From an uncultured Candidatus Cenarchaeum sp. (GTDB taxonomy: Archaea > Thermoproteota > Nitrososphaeria > Nitrososphaerales > Nitrosopumilaceae), in assembly GCA_958295735.1 (NCBI GenBank), contig OY282369.1:914161-978160 (forward strand): a stretch of DNA of 64,000 nt, written 5' to 3'. Made by a program: the position numbers and the translations under genes. Below, piece by piece: positions 58,038 to 64,000 of the stretch; positions within the stretch are counted from its first letter, which is position 1; each line of letters opens with the position of its first letter. The notes under the pieces are model-generated. The model saw only the letters and a list, made by a program, of their open reading frames with translations. It had not been told where the DNA came from and did no database searches.

Positions 58038-58340
58038 ATGCCAATAGCAATACTACCAGACATTGACGAGCAGAGATGCATAGGCTGTGCGCTGTGCGTG
58101 GAAATCTGCACATCTCTTGGCCCCGACGTGCTTCGCGTAAAGCCCGTAGAGGGCTGGAAGCGGGGCAAGGCGTTCGTCTTCTATCCCGAGAGATGCATTT
58201 CCGACGGCGCATGCATCGGGGTTTGCCCGACAAAGTCGATCTTCTGGATGAGGCCGATGAACTACACCGCCGGACAGCCCGTTCCGCTTCACAAGGACGG
58301 GGTGTTCGTAAAAGGCTGGGCCGAAGACGCGGCGCTCTAG
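58038..58340 (+). CDS. Ferredoxin with one 4Cys and one Asp-substituted cluster site
   Basis: 100 residues from ATG 58038, about 29 nt from TATA-like CTTTAAATAG (58004-58013). First cluster motif CIGCALCVEIC (CX2CX2CX3C); second motif CISDGACIGVCP, where Asp stands in the place of the second Cys (CX2DX2CX3CP), as in archaeal ferredoxins with a [3Fe-4S] or labile cluster. A hydrophobic-aromatic C-terminal part (SIFWMRPMNYTAGQPVPLHKDGVFVKGWAEDAAL) follows. A soluble electron carrier, partner unknown. Codon use is less GC-biased than in neighbours. Confidence 0.92.
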   Translation: MPIAILPDIDEQRCIGCALCVEICTSLGPDVLRVKPVEGWKRGKAFVFYPERCISDGACIGVCPTKSIFWMRPMNYTAGQPVPLHKDGVFVKGWAEDAAL

Positions 58341-58372
58341 CGTCCCGTTTCTCGTACCATTTTTTATTTTTG

Positions 58373-58600
58373 TTTTTCCGGCGGCCGCCGCCGCGCCTCC
58401 CGCGGGGAAGGGCGCCCGCGAAAGGCCGGGCCCGGGGCCGCTCGGCCTTTTCGGTTTTCCGGCGGCCGCCGCCGGCCCGCGGGGAAGGGCGCCCGCGAAA
58501 GGCCGGGCCCGGGGCCGCTCGGCCTTTTCGGTTTTCCGGCGGCCGCCGCCGGCCCGCGGGGAAGGGCGTCCGCGAAAGGCCGGGCCTAGTGCCGCGCGGC
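58373..58600. repeat. 77-bp tandem repeat, 3 copies, running into the tgtA 3' end
   Basis: Copies at about 58373-58452 (with a 3-bp variation), 58453-58529 and 58530-58600. Shared blocks: TTTTCCGGCGGCCGCCGCCG, GGGGAAGGGCG, CGAAAGGCCGGGC and CTCGGCCTTTTCGG. The third copy carries the tgtA stop (58586-58588) and its last codons, suggesting the unit was copied outwards from the gene end. Confidence 0.92.
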
Positions 58601-60163
58601 CTTTTCGGTTTTCTTCAGCGCCCGCCGCCGCACCCCCTTGGGGGTCATCCGGCGCGCAAAGTGCGACAGGAAGGGATCGGCGCCGTCGTAGTACAGCGTC
58701 CCGAACTTGTTGCGCGACAGGAACGCCTCCCACGTGGCGGCGAACTCCGGAAAGTCGGCAGGGTCGTACCGCAGGCGGCTGGCCACGTAGTGGGCCGCCG
58801 GGAACACGTCGGACAGCTCCACGGGGATGAGCCCGAGGAACGGGCTGTACTGGCAGAACTGGACGGTGCGCTCCTCCGGCGGGCCGGCCGCCCCCCTCCG
58901 CGGCCCGCCGCCGCACAGCTCCTTCCTGAGCGCCGCGTATTCCGGGGAGAGGTACGCCGGCTTGCGCTCCGAGTCGCCCGTGACGCACAGCGACGTCTTT
59001 TCCCTGCCCGCGGCGAACCGCCTGACCATCCGGTGGTAGTTGCGCGCCTCCGGCCTGTACTGGTCCTCCCTGGAGAAGAGCAGCACCGCTTTCGGCTTGA
59101 AGCGCGGCGTCGACACGGCCAGGTAGTCGGCGTTCTCCGCGAGCGCGGCCGACGCCTCGAACAGCCGCGGGTGCGACCGCATGCGCCCCATGGCGTGCTC
59201 CCACAGCCGCCCCTCGCGGATGGCCTCCTTGGCGCGGTCCACCTCGGCCTTTATGGCGCGCAGGTTGTGGGCCGCCAGCCTCGCCGTCCCCTCTTCCGGC
59301 GCCAGCGCGGCCATCTCGGCGGGGGTCAGGCCGGAGCAGGCGGGGCACGCGCACGAGAAGCGGCCCATCTCGGAGAGGCGCCGCGTGCCGTCCTCCGACA
59401 TGTAGCGGCCCTGCGCGGCGTACAGCATGTACGAGGCCGAGTCGAAGGTGTCGCACCCGAGCGCGACGGCCAGCGGGACGGTGAGCGGGTGGCCGGCGCC
59501 GAACAGGTGCAGCGGGACGGACGGGGGGATCCCCCTCTTCGCGGCCGCTATCATGGCCGCCAGCCTCCCGTACTCGTAGGACTGCATGAACTCCACGGGG
59601 CTGCCCAGCGCCAGCATGGGAAAGCCGTAGCCCGCCAGCGTCCTGGCCGACCTGCCCACCAGGTCCAGGTGCTCGCTGCCCTGCACGGGGCCGGCCCAGA
59701 TCCGCCCGTCCCCCCACATGCGGAGCGCCTCCCTCGAGACGCGGAGGGTGTGCCTGACGAACTCCGCCGCCCGCTTCCTGCCCATGCCCAGGCCCGTGGG
59801 CCTGTCCAGCGGCACCGCGATGTCCGAGCCGATCCCCGCCTCGTACCGGGCCATCTCGGCGGGATCCACGCCGACGTCCCCGTACTCCAGCACCTGGTAC
59901 CCCCCCGAGTCGGTCATGACCGGCCCGTCGAACCCTATCACGCCGTGTATGCCCCTTTCCACCGCGGCCTCCCCGTGGCGCCTCATCGCGATGTAGGCGT
60001 TGGTGATCACCAGATCGAACCCCATGCGGCGCAGCTCGGCCGGGGGGATCGACTGCTTTACGGGGTGCACGACCGGGACGAACGCCGGCGTCTCCACGTC
60101 GCCGTGGTTGGTCCGGAGCAGGCCGATGCGGCCGGCCAGATCGCTCTTGAGGACCTCGAACAA
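58586..60163 (-). CDS. tgtA: Archaeosine tRNA-guanine transglycosylase (catalytic part, no PUA)
   Basis: 525 residues from TTG 60163, 26 nt from TATA-like CAATATTATC (60184-60193). Exchanges G15 of tRNA for preQ0 on the way to archaeosine. TIM barrel: TPAFVPVVHPVKQSIP, VMTDSGGYQVLEYGDVGV (catalytic Asp), WAGPVQGSEHLDL, LHLFGAGHP, LGCDTFDSASY (nucleophile Asp), and the zinc site CACPACSG with a later His (AAHNLRA). The C-terminal part is present up to the C2-like domain (YFCQYSPFLGLIPVELSDVFP region) but no PUA domain follows; a free PUA protein is encoded at 16665-17204. Confidence 0.93.
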   Translation of the reverse strand: MFEVLKSDLAGRIGLLRTNHGDVETPAFVPVVHPVKQSIPPAELRRMGFDLVITNAYIAMRRHGEAAVERGIHGVIGFDGPVMTDSGGYQVLEYGDVGVDPAEMARYEAGIGSDIAVPLDRPTGLGMGRKRAAEFVRHTLRVSREALRMWGDGRIWAGPVQGSEHLDLVGRSARTLAGYGFPMLALGSPVEFMQSYEYGRLAAMIAAAKRGIPPSVPLHLFGAGHPLTVPLAVALGCDTFDSASYMLYAAQGRYMSEDGTRRLSEMGRFSCACPACSGLTPAEMAALAPEEGTARLAAHNLRAIKAEVDRAKEAIREGRLWEHAMGRMRSHPRLFEASAALAENADYLAVSTPRFKPKAVLLFSREDQYRPEARNYHRMVRRFAAGREKTSLCVTGDSERKPAYLSPEYAALRKELCGGGPRRGAAGPPEERTVQFCQYSPFLGLIPVELSDVFPAAHYVASRLRYDPADFPEFAATWEAFLSRNKFGTLYYDGADPFLSHFARRMTPKGVRRRALKKTEKAARH

Positions 60164-60190
60164 CTGGCGCCGGCGGCGGCGCGCTCAATA

Positions 60191-60805
60191 TTATCTGATC
60201 GAGCCGGGGGCCCCGCCGCGTTCCCGGCGCGGGCCCGGATCGGCGCGGGAACCGCCGGGCGGCGCCGGGAAGAACCTGCCCAGATCGCCCCTGCGCGCCA
60301 CCGTCCCCAGCCAGTCCACCTCGTCGCCCCCGCCGCCCCCGCCGCGCAGGAGGCGGCGCGCGCGCGAGGCCACGCCCGCGGCGCCGGCCCCCGTGACGTC
60401 GATCTGGTCCACCTTGTGGGCGCCGAACGCGCGCGCGGCATCGTGCGCTATCACGCCGAGGATCTCGGCGCCCGCGTTGTCGGCCGCCTTCGCTGCGGAA
60501 TAGCCCCTCGCGCGGTACGCGGCCTCCAGCGCGTACGGGCTCCTCCTCAGCACGACGGCCCTGCGCACCCGCCGCCCGTCCAGCGCGTAGGGGGCCATGT
60601 GGCCCACGACCAGGGCGCCGCCGGCCAGCCTCCGCGACAGCGCGCCGGCCAGCTCGCCCGCATCCACCTCGCCGCCGCGGCGCAGCCCCGCATCTTCCGC
60701 GACCCTGTTGAGGTCGAGCAGCCCGAGCCCCATCGCCGCGGCGAGGGCCGGCGCGGCGGTGTGCTTCCCGACCCCGGGGCTGCCCGTCACCACGTACGCG
60801 TCCAC
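60191..60805 (-). CDS. Adenylate kinase 6/Fap7-like NMP kinase
   Basis: 204 residues from GTG 60805, 28 nt from TATA-like GCATTAAACG (60829-60838). P-loop YVVTGSPGVGKHTAAPALA, a short NMP-binding part with DLNRVAEDAG, LVVGHMAPYAL (the DxH-like Walker B position of Fap7) and LRRSPYALEAAYRARGYSAAKAADNAGAEI, typical of AK6/Fap7. Eukaryotic Fap7 takes part in small-subunit assembly. The C-terminal 45 residues are Gly/Arg-rich. The tgtA promoter lies inside and just after its 3' end. Confidence 0.88.
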   Translation of the reverse strand: MDAYVVTGSPGVGKHTAAPALAAAMGLGLLDLNRVAEDAGLRRGGEVDAGELAGALSRRLAGGALVVGHMAPYALDGRRVRRAVVLRRSPYALEAAYRARGYSAAKAADNAGAEILGVIAHDAARAFGAHKVDQIDVTGAGAAGVASRARRLLRGGGGGGDEVDWLGTVARRGDLGRFFPAPPGGSRADPGPRRERGGAPGSIR

Positions 60806-60912
60806 GCGGCGCGCCGGCGCCGGGCGGCATTAAACGGTTGCCCGGGCGCGGGGCGCGGGCGCCGTTGCGGCGCGCGGAGGCCGTAAAAGAAAACGCCGTG
60901 GGTTGGGGTGGA

Positions 60913-61116
60913 CTATTTGGAGGACAGGTTGTTCGCCTTTACAAAGTCCCAGATTTTTTTGGTCATCTGGCTCGGGGGGATCGGCTCCGCGCCGAAGATC
61001 TTCTCGGCGGTCTCCTTGCGCCCCGCGAAGCTGATTTTGTAGCCGCCGAACGCGGGCTTGGCCTTGGCCTTGGCCTTGGCATCGGCTTTCGGTTCGGCCT
61101 TCTTTTTAGCAGCCAA
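60913..61116 (-). CDS. Small basic protein with SWIB-like C-terminus
   Basis: 67 residues from TTG 61116, 28 nt from TATA-like GTAATAATAA (61139-61148). The first 20 residues are a Lys/Ala tail (AAKKKAEPKADAKAKAKAK) like those of archaeal and bacterial chromatin proteins; the rest, GYKISFAGRKETAEKIFGAEPIPPSQMTKKIWDFVKANNLSSK, resembles the C-terminal half of a SWIB/MDM2 fold ('xxLxxKLWxYIKxNNL'). Probably DNA-associated, common in Thaumarchaeota; function not established. Confidence 0.75.
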   Translation of the reverse strand: MAAKKKAEPKADAKAKAKAKPAFGGYKISFAGRKETAEKIFGAEPIPPSQMTKKIWDFVKANNLSSK

Positions 61117-61149
61117 CTCGGGCGATCCCCCCGCCGAGGTAATAATAAC

Positions 61150-61797
61150 CTAGATCCTGGCGTACTGGAGCACCAGATCCCCCCCGAGGCGGCTCGCGCG
61201 CTCCAGCCGGAACCGCGGGGAGCCGCGCACGGTGGGGAACCCCGCGCCGTCCGCGAGCGTGGGCGAGCGGGAGCCGCCCAGCAGCACGGGGGCCACCGCC
61301 ACCCGGATCTCGTCCACCAGCCCCAGCCGCGCGAACTCCCATACGGTGGACCCGCCCCCCTCGAGCATCGCCGTCCGCACCCCTTCCGCGGCCAGCTTTT
61401 CCAGGAGCAGCCCCGGATCGACGCGCGCGCGGCCCGCCTCGATGACGCGGACCGAGCGGGCCTCCAGCGCGCGCCGCGTCCCTTCCCGCGCGAGCCCGGA
61501 GCAGGCGACCGCGGTCGGCGTTTCCCGGGCGGTCCGCACCACCCGGGAGCCGAGGGGCACGCGGCCGGCCGAGCTCAGAACGACGCGGAGGGGGCCGGGG
61601 GCCGCGCGCGGGCCGCGCGCGGGCCGCGCCGTGAGCAGCGGATCGTCGGCGCGGACGGTCCCGGCCCCGACCAGTATGGCATCGGCGCGCGAGCGCAGCC
61701 GGTGGACGCGCCGCAGGTCCTCCGGCGAGGAGAGCGCCGAGTCCCCCGACGCGGCGGCGATCTTGCCGTCGATGCTGGCCGCCGCGCTCAGCACCAC
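61150..61797 (-). CDS. 2,5-diamino-6-ribosylamino-pyrimidinone 5'-phosphate reductase (RibD-C/Rib7-like)
   Basis: 215 residues from GTG 61797. Reductase of riboflavin/F420 precursor synthesis that turns the ribosyl into a ribityl side chain. DHFR-like fold: VVLSAAASIDGKIAAASGDSALSSPEDLRRVHRLRSRADAILVGAGTVRADDPLLTAR is the NADPH/substrate part shared by RibD-C and Rib7, and MLEGGGSTVWEFARLGLVDEIRVAVAPVLLGG the C-terminal signature. No deaminase domain is fused. It starts 14 nt after the amidohydrolase gene, fourth in the ribH-arfA operon. Confidence 0.92.
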   Translation of the reverse strand: MVLSAAASIDGKIAAASGDSALSSPEDLRRVHRLRSRADAILVGAGTVRADDPLLTARPARGPRAAPGPLRVVLSSAGRVPLGSRVVRTARETPTAVACSGLAREGTRRALEARSVRVIEAGRARVDPGLLLEKLAAEGVRTAMLEGGGSTVWEFARLGLVDEIRVAVAPVLLGGSRSPTLADGAGFPTVRGSPRFRLERASRLGGDLVLQYARI

Positions 61798-61810
61798 CCT
61801 GGGCCGCGGC

Positions 61811-63010
61811 CTAGATCCGGCCGTGCGCCACCTTCCCCCCGACCACGACCGCCCGCACCGACCTCTCCGAGGCCCTGTGCACCACGGCCGCCCACGGGTC
61901 GCAGGCCGGGTACATGTCCAGCGAGCGCGCGTCCAGCGCCACCAGGTCCGCCGCCATGCCCGGCGCTATGGCGCCCACGGGCCTGCGCAGGATCCTCCCC
62001 GCGTTGGAGGTGGCCATCTTCAGGACGTCCCTCGGGCCGAGGCGCCCCGGCCTGCCGGCCGCCGCCGCCGTCGCCTTCCACAGGTAGTCCATCTCGCGGA
62101 ACATGTCCGGCGGGTTGACCATCACGTTGTCGGTCCCCAGGGCCACGGTGCAGCCGGCCGCGGCCATCAGGTCGGCCCTCGGCGTCCCGCCCCCCATCAC
62201 CGCGTTGGCCCGCGGGCAGACCACTATGCCGGCCCCGGCGCGCGCCGCCGCGCGCATCTCCGCCGGCGTCGCGTGGGTCATGTGCACCAGCGCGTGGGGC
62301 CGCATCAGCAGCGCCCTGGCCGCCTCGCCCGCGCCGGTCGTACGCAGGGAGGCGGCGGCGCTGCGCGCCGTCTCCGCGGCGTGTATGGCGCGCAGGCCCC
62401 CCGCCCGGGAGTAGCGCCGCAGGACGGCATCGCTGTTCTCGTTGGCCCCGCTTATTCCCAGCCCGTCGCAGGCCGCCAGGACGGCCCCCAGCTCGGCCTC
62501 CCGCCCCGGCGGCAGGGGGCGGCCGGCCCGCACCGCGCGCGCGCCGTGGTAGTGCTCCACGCGGCCCAGCACCACGGCCCGGATGGGCGTCCCCGCGAGG
62601 GCCCTCCGCAGCAGGGCTATCCCCGCCAGGCCGCCCTCCCGGAAGTCGGCGAACGTGGTCACCCCCCTGGCCAGCATGGACCTGCACGAGGCGGCCATGA
62701 ACGAGGCCAGGTGCCCCCCGCCGGTCCGCCCCAGCACGCGGGACTTGGCCCCGACCACGGGGCGCGTCCTCCGCTCCATCGGGCCGCCCAGCGCCGCGTC
62801 CTTGGCCACCGAGTCGCCCACGTGGGTGTGGGCGTTGACCAGCCCCGGCACCAGCAGCAGCCCCTCGCAGTCGGCCGACTCCTCCCCGCGGCGCGGCCGC
62901 ACGCCGGGGCCGGCGCGCCCGAACGTGCCGTCCCCCTCCACCCGGACGCCCGCGCGCGGGGCGTACTCGAGGCCCGGCCCCAGCAGCGCCGCGGCGTTGC
63001 GCAGTATCAT
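61811..63010 (-). CDS. Metal-dependent amidohydrolase/deaminase in the riboflavin-F420 operon
   Basis: 399 residues from ATG 63010, overlapping the arfA stop as ATGA. Amidohydrolase superfamily, nucleobase/SAH-deaminase-like branch: LVPGLVNAHTHVGDSV (HxH, about residue 57), AIHAAETARSA (His and Glu), LVHMTHATPAEM (His) and VALGTDNVMVNPPDMFREMDYLWKA (Asp). The HxH, HAxE, H and TDN set is that of Zn deaminases acting on purine or pyrimidine rings. It stands between GTP cyclohydrolase III and the pyrimidinone reductase, with tight coupling, so it may supply the deamination step of the archaeal pathway; that is inference from position and chemistry. Confidence 0.88.
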   Translation of the reverse strand: MILRNAAALLGPGLEYAPRAGVRVEGDGTFGRAGPGVRPRRGEESADCEGLLLVPGLVNAHTHVGDSVAKDAALGGPMERRTRPVVGAKSRVLGRTGGGHLASFMAASCRSMLARGVTTFADFREGGLAGIALLRRALAGTPIRAVVLGRVEHYHGARAVRAGRPLPPGREAELGAVLAACDGLGISGANENSDAVLRRYSRAGGLRAIHAAETARSAAASLRTTGAGEAARALLMRPHALVHMTHATPAEMRAAARAGAGIVVCPRANAVMGGGTPRADLMAAAGCTVALGTDNVMVNPPDMFREMDYLWKATAAAAGRPGRLGPRDVLKMATSNAGRILRRPVGAIAPGMAADLVALDARSLDMYPACDPWAAVVHRASERSVRAVVVGGKVAHGRI

Positions 63011-63771
63011 CCCGCCTCGTGCACGCGCTGCCTGACGCCGAGGCGGCCGCCCCCGCCGCCCCGCATGCCGCGCACCGCGTCGAGCGAGCCGGTCGCCCGC
63101 GAGGCCGCCTCGCGGGGCCGGAACGCCGTCCCGATCCCGCAGTTGAGGACGATCCCGGTCTCCTTCTCCTCGGCCTCGACGAACCCCTCGGCGATCACGC
63201 GGACCCCCGCGCGGCTGCCGGCCGCCAGCACCATGAAGTTGTCCCCGCCCATGAAGAACGCCATCGACTCGCGCATCATGAAGAACCGCGCCATCCTGCG
63301 GTGCAGGCCGAGCATCTCGTACGCCACCTCGTACGGCGTCCTTTTCCCGCGCACCGACGCGAGGCCCTCCACGTCCATGTGCAGCACGGTGACGGCGCCG
63401 CAGGACCCGAAGGACCCGCACATCTCGGGATCCTCCCGCAGCAGCACGCCGGACAGCCGGGACTCGTGCGCCGCGCAGTCCGCCCCCAGCGGCGTCGGGG
63501 AGGTCCCCACGGAGGCGGCCAGCTTCACCCCCGCGCCCCGCTGCAGCTCCTCCATTATGCCGGCCAGCCCCTCCGGCCCGAGGCCGTCCGAGACCACGAA
63601 GAACTCGTCGGCCCTGTTCAGGAACGCGAGGCCCCCCCGCCCCGAGAAGAGCTCCTGGACCTTCCCGTACAGGGAGGCCTGGAGCATCTGGAGCCGGTGC
63701 TCGCGGTCGCTGCCCAGCCGCAGCGTCCAGGGCCCGTACCCGGCTATGCGGAGCACGACTACCTGCGGCAT
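63007..63771 (-). CDS. arfA: GTP cyclohydrolase III (ArfA)
   Basis: 254 residues from ATG 63771, directly after the ribH stop. Archaeal enzyme forming the FAPy nucleotide from GTP for riboflavin and F420. Features: VVVLRIAGYGPWTLRLGSDREHRLQMLQASLYGKVQELFSGRGGLAFLNRADEFFVVSDGL at the N-terminus and AFFMGGDNFMVLA (GGDN motif, about residue 180), the palm-domain nucleotide site related to GGDEF cyclases. Length matches the family. Followed by the amidohydrolase with a 4-bp overlap. Confidence 0.94.
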   Translation of the reverse strand: MPQVVVLRIAGYGPWTLRLGSDREHRLQMLQASLYGKVQELFSGRGGLAFLNRADEFFVVSDGLGPEGLAGIMEELQRGAGVKLAASVGTSPTPLGADCAAHESRLSGVLLREDPEMCGSFGSCGAVTVLHMDVEGLASVRGKRTPYEVAYEMLGLHRRMARFFMMRESMAFFMGGDNFMVLAAGSRAGVRVIAEGFVEAEEKETGIVLNCGIGTAFRPREAASRATGSLDAVRGMRGGGGGRLGVRQRVHEAG

Positions 63772-64000
63772 CTAGCCGATCCTCTCCAGCTCGGCGTGGA
63801 CGGCGGCCACCGCCTCGACGGCCCTCTCGGCCGCCGGCCTTATGCGGGCGTACGCCTGCCGCTCCCGCATGCCGGGGCCGGTGATCCCGAGGGACACGGG
63901 CTTGCGGTGCTTCACGGCCAGCCCCGCCAGCTCCCCGGCGACCGCGTGCGCTATGAGCTCGTCGTGCTTGGTCTGCCCCTTTATTATGGCGCCCAGCGTC
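63772..64000 (-). CDS. ribH: 6,7-dimethyl-8-ribityllumazine synthase, C-terminal part (cut by window end)
   Basis: The last 75 codons lie in the window; the gene starts beyond 64000. TLGAIIKGQTKHDELIAHAVAGELAGLAVKHRKPVSLGITGPGMRERQAYARIRPAAERAVEAVAAVHAELERIG is the lumazine synthase segment GAxIxGxTxHxxxIxxxV...PVxxGIxxPG with the active-site histidine. The penultimate step of riboflavin synthesis. Its TAG is immediately followed by the arfA ATG. Confidence 0.93.
   Translation of the reverse strand, partial: TLGAIIKGQTKHDELIAHAVAGELAGLAVKHRKPVSLGITGPGMRERQAYARIRPAAERAVEAVAAVHAELERIG

Overview
The window is about 64 kb of very GC-rich (by eye near 70 %) archaeal DNA, most likely from an ammonia-oxidising thaumarchaeon (Nitrososphaerota, Nitrosopumilales/Cenarchaeaceae side). 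Evidence: archaeal information-processing genes (TFE, aIF5B, LSm, eL37, eL8/L7Ae, eS28, eL24, NAC, KEOPS Kae1 and Bud32, aTrm56, archaeosine TGT), an adjacent pair for the thaumarchaeal 3-hydroxypropionate/4-hydroxybutyrate cycle (ADP-forming 4-hydroxybutyryl-CoA synthetase and 4-hydroxybutyryl-CoA dehydratase), a plastocyanin-like blue copper protein and CFI-box surface protein, and archaeal riboflavin/F420 genes. Most genes have a TATA-like AT patch centred about 26-28 nt before the start codon, so transcription looks largely leaderless; this spacing was used to choose many starts, including GTG and TTG. The high GC and repeat load suggest a host-associated (for example sponge) lineage, which is inference.

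Layout. 1-6.6 kb: rdgB and bud32, a CFI-box surface protein, kae1 and ychF, tfe. 6.6-21.5 kb is an accessory-rich stretch holding three DNA methyltransferases, an IS5-like transposase remnant, a ParB-like protein with a basic repeat tail, a trm56-hflX-phoU operon and a GHKL ATPase with a C-terminal PD-(D/E)XK-like nuclease motif; PUA/NAC/ATPase-H genes lie between. 21.5-28.3 kb: secreted and redox genes, an epimerase and asparagine-synthetase-like gene sharing one promoter, signal peptidase. 28.3-32.7 kb: a 29-copy 25-bp array followed by the carbon-fixation pair. 32.7-42.4 kb is gene-poor: RNase HI, small zinc-ribbon and membrane proteins, a complete IS66-type element with 8-bp target duplications, tRNA-Ala, several tandem arrays and a long inverted repeat. 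42.4-58.4 kb: amidohydrolase, plastocyanin, an lsm-eL37-rpiA operon, purU-arfB, tRNA-Leu, glmM, a ribosomal protein-ndk-infB operon, F420-type oxidoreductase, OGG, a beta-CASP nuclease, ferredoxin. 58.4-64 kb: tgtA, adenylate kinase, and a riboflavin/F420 operon ribH-arfA-amidohydrolase-reductase that runs off the window.

Most unusual points: (1) a 83-90 bp palindromic-ended element present six times at four loci, each time ending 16-20 bp upstream of a TATA box; (2) an amidohydrolase embedded by overlapping genes in the riboflavin/F420 operon, a candidate for the archaeal pathway deaminase; (3) the GHKL-nuclease protein near unpaired methyltransferases; (4) leaderless mini-ORFs whose stop overlaps the start of the following gene; (5) tandem arrays that include or extend the 3' ends of genes.
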